A stretch of 64,000 nt of DNA from Cinnamomum chago (taxonomy: Eukaryota > Streptophyta > Magnoliopsida > Laurales > Lauraceae), in contig CP142457.1 in the NCBI GenBank assembly GCA_038049695.1, forward strand, positions 63,360,501 through 63,424,500, written 5' to 3'. The notes under the pieces were generated by a model. That model saw nothing but the letters and a program-made list of their open reading frames with translations. It ran no database searches and was not told the DNA's origin. Numbering within the stretch: position 1 is the first letter of the stretch; every line of letters begins with the position of its first letter. Positions 38,497-49,100 of this stretch are shown in pieces. The translations under genes and the position numbers were made by a program.

Positions 38497-39989
38497 TAGG
38501 GCTGTCAATCCGACCCTTTGACGAGGGGGCCCGACCTGGCTTGGCCCGCAAAAGCCTTCAAAGCGAAGGCTTTTCTTTTTGTCCTAAAACCCGAGGGTAG
38601 GGTAGGGCCCAATTTTGAAAAGCCCGCAACCTTTAGGGCTTGACTTAGCCAGCCCGAGGGGGCCCGGCCTGGCCCTTTGTCTATTAATATATAAAATAAA
38701 TAATATATAGAATATAGAATACATATATAGAGATTTTTAAAAATATATATAAAGAACTCCTCTAATTAGCAATTAATGATAGAGGCTTAATATTTTGTCA
38801 AACAATAATAACCAAGGCTTAGAAAGAATTTTAATGGATATCCCCATAGATCACGATATTGCCACCTATATTTAATTATATGTTATCATTTGAATGATAT
38901 ATTTGATTCTATATTTACGCAACACGGACATATTCTTCAATGAAAAGGGAACTCAAGTTGTCATTCATCATATTGATTTTCACCAATGTAAACTATTGAA
39001 GGTTGAGAGTTTAGATAGATGATCATTAACATTATCATTAAGTGAGGTTAAGTTTCAACCACTAACTATTGATCGATACCAATTTCTTTCTATTCCCTTA
39101 CTTTTATGACTATTGTTGTTTCATTCATGTGGACCCTACATTCGGAGTTAAAAGTTTGTGACTCATGAATCAAATCATTTTTGTCATTCATCTTCAATAT
39201 TCAAAATTTAATTGTTTTATTATAAAATCCAAGGGTGATTTTTCGAAGAATTACAAGTTAGGGTTAATGCTAACTCAAGAGTGGTCTAATGTTTATTTGA
39301 ACAACATATACAAGTAATTTATTTGGAATAAGTCTAATGCCTATTTGAAGTAAATCTAATTGAATCAAACACGACTTGCCAAACATGTTCTCATGGTTCA
39401 CATTATTGCTTTATAAAAATATATAGAACATGAACTAGTAAAAAAGGCAACAACTAGCAAAACTTCAACTGCGACAATCTTAATAATAGCTAGAAAACAA
39501 ACAAAACCGAGCACATTATTTAAACTATTAAGACTGAAAACAAATAAAACCGAGTACATTATTCAAACTACGTAACTACTGTTAATGTGTTAAGGTATTT
39601 AAAAGTGTATTTCCTAGTTTCATGTCACAATACTATCACATTACCTTATTTCATTTAATCCTAACTAATATCTTTATAAAATGATAAAGTAACTTGTTTT
39701 GTGCATTCTTTTAGAAGTGTTACAAAAAGATTAACTTTTACATTATCCCTCGAATAAAGATAGGTTAGCATTATGGTATAGAAGAATAATTATATATGAT
39801 AATATTTAAAAAATAATTATTTTTTTCTGCCATGATCCGACGCAAGTCCGACTCTGTCTCTTGAGGGTAGGATAAGGGCTTCAATATTGTAGGCCCGTTA
39901 TGGACTCGGAGGGTTTTGAGTTGATTTAAACCCGGCCGCATATGTGAGAGTAGGGTACGGTTTACCAGGATTGCCCTTTCACAGTCCTA
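38497..39989. mobile_element. Non-autonomous hAT-like element, 1.5 kb
   Basis: The left end TAGGGCTGTCAATCC and the right end GGATTGCCCTTTCACAGTCCTA are imperfect inverted repeats. The flanking 8 bp, cttgagcc (38489-38496) and cttgaact (39990-39997), match at 6 of 8 positions. The sub-terminal regions are GC-rich with GGCCC/CCCGA words, and the middle is very AT-rich. No transposase frame is present. Confidence 0.65.
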
Positions 39990-41199
39990 CTTGAACTGAC
40001 TCTTGGGAAGTGCGGATGATGTGAAGTGTCTTTGTTTGCGACGTCACGTCTGTACGGAAAATGTGGTCTGACGTTGACTTGGCAACGTAGGGACCGATAA
40101 TTGGTGTCCTCATCCTAGTGGCCAGATCCGGCCACGTAATTGGGCACCTTATTCCCACCCAATTTCCATTCCTCGAACGCATAGGTAGAAACTGTGGGTC
40201 TCTCACTCATTGAAAACTAGAAGTATGCCTAAGAATTTGGAGTGGCATGATCCACAAAGTTTAGTCAAATTCGAACTTATGATTGGTTTCATAAAGTGGG
40301 TCCCACAAAAGAATGTTGTGTGGTTCAACACTGGCTCTAGAAGCAATGAAAGACGTTGCAATTTTTTTTTCTATTTCAAATCTTTTTTAATGACCTAAAG
40401 TTGAATGTCCAGTTGTGTTCAATGGATCTTAACTGATATAGCCTTTTTTTTTTTTAAGTAGAGTTTTGAGAATTCATATTCATAAAATTTGTAACTTCTT
40501 CAAAAGTTGTCCATGAGATAGAATTCTTGAATCCCCCTTTCCATTGGAGAATCAAAAAATCCAAAAGAGGGTGAAATTATGAGAATGCAACAACTTATTT
40601 TCTGCGTTTTGAAGTGTTTAAATTCAGAAATTTAGCAAGAAATTGCTGCATCCAGAGATTTTAAGGGAAAACCAGAATCAACCAGCGCATCATTGTTTTG
40701 AATTCCTAGAATCCTAAAATCCAATTAGGAGTTCTATTAAAAAAAACAAACAGATGCATAGATCTCCTTAAAAGCCATCTATTGAATTCCAACTTTTGGG
40801 TGACATGCATGCTCTTTTACACATTATAAATATCCCTTTTTTTTTATTGATTTGAATTGAATTGAATTCCTAAAATTTCATATACTCTAAAAAATCCATA
40901 TACCCTTTTCGCACTACGGCAGTGGTCCGCGGTACTTGGTTGTTACCATTAGAAAAAACAATTCAAAATTCAGATAATCGGATGTCCATTGACATAACTA
41001 CTACACATCCCTTTTACCGCCAAATTGCATGCCTAATAAAACTGCCAACGGCAACATTTTGTTATCAGTCCCTTGTTGAATGTTAGACTGATTAAAAGAT
41101 CCATAACTAACAAGCCGAATCCGAATGCGGTCTTTCAGGTGCCTATAGAATGGCATATATGAAATTTATTGCAACTTGGAGCCCCTTCTTTTTGCATCC

Positions 41200-41561
41200 T
41201 TTTGTCTATTTCGAACCCTCCAAAGCTCTCTCTCGTACCCGCGAACACTTTTTTATTTTTATTTTATTTTCGTCTCAGTGCGAGTAGACGAACGACGAGC
41301 AGAGCCTCTCCCGCCGGAAACCTCTCCTTCCTTCGCCGGAATCCGACGTACTCCGTCCGTCTCTTACCTACCGCCTCCTCCGATTCATGCCGATCGGAAC
41401 TGATAGTTTTTCGCAGCTCGAGACTCTGCCTTTGCTATTTGAGGGTGGGGATTTGTCCATAGGCTAATGAGCCTACGAAGGATCGCGGGGCTTAGGGTTT
41501 CGATCAACGGTCACGATCTCGTCTACGGATGGAGGAGTCCAGCATCATAGACCTTCTTCTG
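41200..41561 (+). promoter_or_regulatory. Probable promoter edge and 5'UTR exon of the Agenet gene
   Basis: This segment is markedly less AT-rich than the spacer before it and has CT-rich and CCG-containing stretches, typical of a plant leader. It ends at a donor, TTCTTCTG|GTACCC (41561/41562). The partner acceptor is probably TTTTTTTTAG at 42750, giving a 1.19 kb leader intron. The transcription start is not fixed, and further leader exons in 41.6-42.7 kb are possible. Confidence 0.5.
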
Positions 41562-42771
41562 GTACCCCTTCCTCTCTCTAGTTTTGATGTTTCGTATTTG
41601 TCTGAAATTTCAGAAATTTGAGACTTTTAGGGTTTTCTCCGTTAGTTTCGACAGTAAGCCGGGGAAAGTTGTTATCTTTTTCTCTCTCCTTTCATCTGCT
41701 TAAGAAAGAACGCAGCTTTGGTTTATAAAAATCTAGGGTTTTCAAAAATGTTTTTTTGCGCAGAGTCAAATGATATGTATTTTACAGTCGTAGTAAAAGA
41801 TCGGCCCTGATTACGGAAATTGGGATTTTGGTGAGTTCGCGTGGGTCTATATGGATTGGATTTTTGTGTTAAAAGGAGAATTTAGAATTGGTGAATGAGG
41901 ACGGATCCCAATTGCCATCAGGTTGGAGTTTTTTGGCAGAATGGATGGGCTATCTGTTTCACTGTGGGTCTGGGCAGTGTAGGAATCGAAGATCATATTG
42001 GGTTTTCATCATCATCTCCAAAGCCTTGTTCCATCAAATCTGGGGACTATCCCTTTTAATTGGATTTTATATCCTCAAAGAACTGCTACTAGGACATGTC
42101 GAGATAGGTGCAGGAGCAGCAGGACCCATGTTTTAACACTTCAACTTAAGGGTCTGTTTGATGGCAAGAACTGGCGATATTCATTTTGGAATTTAAAATT
42201 TGAAGCATTTCATGGGCTTTTTTTTTATTTTTTATATAGCTCTTTTAACTTAGCTGGTTTTTTTACTTCTCTCTGTCAAACATTTGGAATTCCAAGACAT
42301 GGTGAATTCCAGTCAGAAATTCTACTTATCAAATAGACCCTACAAAACAGGAGCCCACATGTCCTTCCTCTTTTTCTTTTCTTTTTTGTTCTCAATGGAT
42401 AGTGTGTTGCAAGAGGAGGCTAAGTTTTCTTCAGTTGAAGCGAACTTGGTGTATATGCCCAGTGCCATTCGCATGACATTTCCTCGAGTTTAATCCAAGA
42501 ACATCTGTTCTTGTTGTAACAACTATGATTGATTCGATCACTTCTGCATTTTTTTTTATTCTTCCGTAGCATTTGCATCGCTTCTCCTGTGAATGGTCAT
42601 TTGGTCAAATGGATCTGAAATGTCAAATGCATATAGTGTTTCCGTTTCTTATGAGCTACTCGCTTAATACACCAAAACATGCAGTATCATTGTGATAAAC
42701 ATAGGTACATATTTTTCTCATTTTTTTTTTCTTTTTTTCTTTTTTTTTAGGGATGTTTCCATGGATTATGA
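41529..42771 (+). other. Possible uORF overlapping the Agenet start codon
   Basis: An ATG at 41529 opens MEESSIIDLLL up to the donor at 41561. If that donor joins the exon at 42751, the frame continues for six codons and stops at 42769-42771. That is a 17-residue uORF ending eight bases past the main ATG (42761) in another frame. A second out-of-frame ATG at 42753 also precedes the main start. This depends entirely on the leader splice model. Confidence 0.35.
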
Positions 42772-45700
42772 TAAAAATGATTCTCAAAGCCAAGGTTATC
42801 ATTTAGGTAGTGAAGACACCACCACACCAATACGATCACTTCCTCTGCCAAAATTTGATCTCGAGGAGCAACTTCAGGTCCAGTTACAGTATGATAGTTT
42901 AGGTGATACAGGGGCTTTGCATGGCGTTCAAAATCAAGAAGAAAATAATTGGATTGAGTACTTTTCACAGGGTGGTGGAATAGAGTTTGGTTCAAACATA
43001 GCTGCATCTTGCTCCTTTTCAAGGAGTAACAATGTTTGGTCTGAGGCCACATCTTCTGAATCTGTTGAAATGTTATTAAAATCTGTTGGGCAAGATGTTT
43101 CGATTGCTAAACAAAATATAATTGAGCAGTCAAATGTATGTGTTGGACTGGATAGTTTAAATAAACAGATGGACCCCACTTCGAATCAGGATGATTCTGT
43201 CTTTTCTATGATAAGGGGCGCTATAGACACCGAACCCACACTACCACCTGAAAGATGTCCACAAAGGCCATTGACTTTAGAGGATCACCCATATGTTGAA
43301 GATGTGCCACTAACTTACAAAGATAATGCATCTGGATTGATAGATTCTGATCTGAGCTCTGTGGACAATAAGTTTGACTCTTATGTAATTGTTGCTTCTG
43401 AGCGATGTAGCTCAGTCCCAGCGACAACTTCTTCCTGCACAGAAGAACTTTCACAAGACGATCACAGTTCTGCTGCAGGCAAAGTGGCTGGGGAGAATCT
43501 TGTTAGTGTTGCCTTTGAGAGTACACAAGTTGGTCCGTCATCCACTTCTATGCAAAGTGTTGTTGTGGATGCTGCAGATGGAACAAGTGATGTTATCCCA
43601 TGGGAAAAGCCAGAGGGTTTGGTAAAAGATATTTCAAAGAAAGGGAGAACTCAGATTTTGAGACAAGATGCTCATAGAGATGACAGACACTGTGCAGGGA
43701 ATGCAATTGAAAGTTGTACGGATAATTTAGATAATCTTCGCAGTTCAATGCTGAAGCCAGGCTCTTTGGTGCAGAAATCAGTATCCCATGAGGCTGTATT
43801 TTCTGAGAAGCTTCGTGAATGTTTGAAAACTGATACCCACCAAGTTGGTTCTAGGGTTTTGAGTGATAACAGTGGTATGGGTGATCAAACTGCAGGACTT
43901 ATGCCTCAGGAAGCATCTTCAGTTGCAATTGAAAGTGATAAGGATGGAGGGAATCTTGACAGTATTACCTCTGAGAGTATGCATGTTGGTCCATCAGCCA
44001 CATCTGTACAGAATCTTGTTTCTGGTGCCACAAATGTATGTAGCGAGGTTGTCCCACATGACAAGCCAGAGGATTTGATGGGAGACATTTCACAGAAAGG
44101 AAAATCTCAGAGATTGGAACACAGCACTCAGACAGATGGTAGACATTGTGCAGAAAATGCAGTCAAAAGTGGCTCAGACAATCTAGAGAATTTTTGTGGT
44201 TCAGTTGTGAAGCCGAGCTCTTTGGTGAAGATAGCAGTATCCCATGACAATGTTTCTTCTGAGAAGCTAGGTGAATTGTTCAAAACTGATACCCACCGAA
44301 TGGATTGCAGGGGTTTGAGCCAAGACAATGAATTGGACGATCAACCTGCACGAAGTGTGCCAGAGGAACCATCTTCTATAGCAATAGAAGATGATGTGGA
44401 TAGACAGAATCTTGATAGAGCTTCCTTTGAGAGTGTGCAAGTTGGTCCATCAGCCACATTTATGCAGGATCTTGCTGTGAGTGCCGCAGTTGGGTGCTGT
44501 GAGGTTGTCTCATGTGATAGCCCAGAGGGTCTGATGGAAGGTGTTTTACAGGATGGGCATATCCTTATATTGGGACAAGACAATCAGACAAAGGATAGAA
44601 ATTGTGTGGGACATGCCACAGAAAGTGGTACTGATAATCTACATAAACCATCTTCCGTAGCAACTGCGGGCGACGAGGATGGAGGGGATGTTGATAGAGT
44701 TGACTTTGAGAGCATGCAAGTTGATCCATCAGTCAAATACATGCAGGATCTTGTTGTGGGTGCCACTGATGAATGCAGTGAAGTTGTCTCATGTGACAAC
44801 CCAGAAGGTTTGACAGAAGGTGTTTCACAGAAAAGGAATTATCATATTTTGAGACAAGACGCTCAGACAGATGATAGGCATTGTGTAGGGCATGCAGCTG
44901 AAAGTGGTACTGATAATCTAGGGGATTTTCCCAGTTCAACTCTGAAGCCATGCTCTTCGGTGCTGATAAGAGTATCCCGCGAGGCTGTGGTTCATGAGAA
45001 GCTTGGTGAATTGTTTTATACGGGTGCCGACCAGTTGGATTGCAAGATTTTTAACAAAGGTAGTGTGATGAGTGATCAAGTTGTGGGAAGTCTGCCACAG
45101 GAAGCTTTTTCTGTAGTGACAGAAAGTGATAAAGGTCGTGAAGGACATCATATTGAAGAGGGAAATGATTTCATGGAAAATCCTTTGACTCCGATTGTGA
45201 AGATGGATTCTCCAGCACAGATGAAAGGACTGAGTAATCTTGCATGTTTCAAGAAGCCGGAGGATTTGTTGAATAATGACGGTCACCAAATTGGAAGTGG
45301 TTTTCATAACAAAGGGAGTGAAAGTGATGTTCAGATTAGAGATAGAAATTTGGGAATGTCTTCATCAGTTATAGAGCAAAAGATAGAAGGTGAGTTGGTT
45401 GAGAACAGCAATAATGATGCGGGGGATCTTTCCAGTTCGGTAGAGATGGTGTGTTCTCCAAAAGATACTATTCGTGAGAAACTGGAGATAGCAGAAATAA
45501 AAGCGAGTATCGACTGTTTTGAAGTCAAAGGCGTGAATGCGATTTCACATAATGCAAACTTGGAGATAATGGAAAAGCAAATGCTAGATAAAGTAGTTGA
45601 GAATGATGGCAATAAACAAAATGTTAATTCAAATGGATCAGGAGTTCATAATTCAATTGGGGGAATAAGCGCAGAGCTGACCATCTCATCTTTTCAAGAT

Positions 45701-46000
45701 GCCAACTTGTCACAAACATGTGATAATAGATCGGTGGATGCGGCCTCTGGTGATGATCATATGGTTAATTCGGACAGTCCATTTCTTGTAAAAGAGAATA
45801 CACAATCACCTGCACATTTAGATAATATGGGAAAAGAAATAGGCAGTTGTCTTGTCATAGATAACCGGGGAGATGCTTCTTCTCATGGCCAAAGTACCTA
45901 TTCTGTCAATGCTGAAGTGTTTGAGTCATCAGCTCAACATGGCAATATCTATGAGTCAGGTATTGCTGAACTACATTTTTGGATTCTGAAGTTCCCAACA

Positions 46001-46063
<63 letters not shown>

Positions 46064-46137
46064 TGTGGATAGAACTAGTCTTGTTGCAGATGAAGTTATT
46101 GAACAGAAAGATGGAAAACCACCTTTGTCTGCATCAA

Positions 46138-46189
<52 letters not shown>

Positions 46190-49100
46190 GATAGAACTAG
46201 TCTTGTTGCAGATGAAGTTATTGAACAGAAAGATGGAAAACCACCTTTGTCTGCATCAAGTTTTGCTCACATGGACAAGGAAGAAATAGTCAATGCGATA
46301 TTCATACACTCATGTTCAGTTCTGAAAGAGAATTCTGACTCTCATGTAGTGAGTGGTTCTGCTTCTGTCTCTAATTTTGGGGAACATACTGTTTGTAAAA
46401 ATGCAGAAGAAATACTAACAGCAACGACAACTAAGTCCACTGTTGAAGAGAATTCAATAGATATACGTCCGGCATCCATAGGCTTCAAAGCCATCCAGGA
46501 ATGTGGTAAGGACTACGGAGTAACACACTCTAATTTCCGGGCTTCTGTCATGGACCAAATAACATGAAATCTACTTTATCTTTCCTTTTGTTCGTTTTTG
46601 GAACATGAAATCTACTTTATCTTTCCTTTTGTTCGTTTTTGGTGGCAGTGCCAAGTGAAGTTATATCACAAGATGCAACCCAGTTGGCATCATTCAAGAA
46701 GTTGGATCAATCTAGCCTTGTTGCAGATGAAGTTGTTGGCGAAAAAGATGGAAAACTAACTTTGACTGTATCGAACTCCATTCACCTCGATAAGGATGAA
46801 ACAGTCGATGCAATCTCTACACAATTGTGTTCTTCAATTCAGGAGAATTGTGTGTCTCATGCATCGAATGGTTCCATTTCTATTTCGGAGTCCAGGCAGC
46901 CCACTGTTTGTAATGCTGCAGCAGAAATTGTAGCAGAGAAAACCAGTCACTCAACTGCTGCAGGGAACTCTTTAGATATATCCAAGGCATCTATATGCAT
47001 CAGAGCAGCTCGGGAATTTGGTAAAGAGCTGAAACCACAGCCTGATGCCTGTTCTTCTATTACAAACCAAAGTATCCCTAAAGTACCAGGAGTTTCTTTT
47101 GACAAATGTGCAGCAGCATTGGTTGTCACAACAGGTAATTCAGAGAGATTTTGTATGGCATGTGGTTGGTTTGTTTATTTATTTATATGTTTTGATGAGG
47201 TATCTTTCAGAAGAGACTGTAGCTCATTTGGGAGGTGCTCGCTGCTGCAACCGTGAGGTTGAAGGTTCGAGCCATGATGATGCGGATGGACCTCATGCCA
47301 CATGTGTAGGGCCCAAATAGATTTAGGATTTTTATTCAGTAAAAGAATTGTAATTAGATTTAGGATTCCAATTTCACTAGGGTCATTATTTTATTTCCTA
47401 AGTTATATTATTAGGTTTTCTTAGCCATTTAGTTTTCTTTTCCTATTTATATGGCATTGTAGGGAATGGATTTTCAGAGTTTGATTAATTGAATTTGGGT
47501 TTTCCCCATTGAGATGCGTCCTTGTTTATCGTCTCAGTAGAGACTTTTGAAGTGTCTTCGGACACGCGCTTCGGCATAAACTATGCTTCGGCACTTCCAT
47601 GCAAGACCTAATCCTAGTGCCTGCATCACATGATAACATTAACCAAAAAAAAAAAAGATATTTGTCCAACACAACAAAGCAACGACACCGGTAAGGAAAA
47701 AGTTTTTCTATGTAGGTCAATATCTTAAAATATTAAAAATATTATTAATAAAGCATATATTGGATATGCCACTTAGCCCTAGCTAACACCTTTGTATAGT
47801 TCATTTGGCTCAATCTCCTCTCTTATCTTAATTTCTTCTTCTTTTTATAATGCTAGGGTTTTTTTTTTTTTTAACCTTTGAGAGAAAAACCCTAGAGACT
47901 GTAAGATTAACCATTTTAACAGTTACCACCCTCATGCATCAGCTGAAGAACAAACTTAGGTGTGGCCTCTAACAAAAATAATAATAATAACATTTTATGA
48001 AACAAGGACAACGAAATAATGCAACTCAAGCTATACATGTGTCACAGTGTTGTGGTTCTTCAGCTCTCATACTTCATTTGTATTTTGTTACTTGATACGG
48101 TGTGTACTTGACACAAATCAGTGTTGTGGTTCTACAGGTCCCATACTTCATCTGTAACTTGTGTACTTGAAACGGTGTGGAAATCAGATGCCATCCCATT
48201 CCTTCAATTCATTTAGTGATCCATACAAAATTTCATGCTATTTTTTGTAGAAGATAATGTGGCTTAGGCCCACTAGGCCTAGGCCCAGTCCCATTAGGGG
48301 CCCAACCCACTCAGTTGTATATAAAATCCCATGTGTGGGATTCTGTGATTAGATTATGTTGCTGATTTCTCTGTATTATTTCCTTATATAGATTAGGAGA
48401 TTGATTCATTCATTATTCTGATTGTATTAATTAGCATGTTTAGACCCCTTGATTAGGGCATAATGATATTATAAATAGACAGACGATCCTCCCATTGAGG
48501 TATCTGTTTTCTCTCCAACTCTCATCTCTTTCTCCTTCTCTCATTACATATCATTACATGGTAGCAGAGCCAATGTTCTAAGAGTTGTTTCTCATTAGCC
48601 TAAGAGACTTTCCAGCCATCTTCGAATACGTCTCTACTGGTTTTCTCTGTTGTTCGTACCTAACGTGCCTGGAGTTCATCTGATCAACGTGGCCCACCTT
48701 TGATCAATCTCTGGCTACCAGTGACCACTCCAAGAAACGCATGCGAATATCTCGTAATGTTATCTTCTTGGAACACATTCCTTTCTTTTCTTTGCATTTG
48801 GATACTCATCATATTGCTGTGTTTTATCTGCCACAATTCCCTGCGACTACTTCTCCACCACCTATAACCAATGTCTATGTCCGGCGTAACACGATTCCTC
48901 CTGTGGGGCCTCCTTCTCCTAATCCTGTCCCAATGCTGCCTACTGCACCCTCAGGTATTAATACTTCCTCTTTTGATAGTGTCATACCCTTGCAACGCTC
49001 TAGTCGTCCTTCTGTTGCTCCTTAAAGATATGGCTTTCCTGCTCTTTTCACTTCTTTGGATAGTGCTCCTATACCCACTTCTTATTCACAGGCTTCGAAG

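Larger units (their letters stand above)
35319..41160. other. Intergenic between the DUF547 and Agenet genes
   Basis: This spacer holds a 29-base G run (35657-35685), an inverted repeat (38047-38465) and a hAT-like element (38497-39989). The first few hundred bases are probably the DUF547 3'UTR. Short open frames have no recognised domain. No RNA gene was seen. Confidence 0.5.

Noticed and set aside
45960..46072. Extension of Agenet exon 1 into a leucine/serine and cysteine/valine dipeptide run
   Set aside because: It is a translated CT/GT microsatellite beyond a good donor at 45959/45960; splicing to 46212 keeps frame with recognisable sequence.
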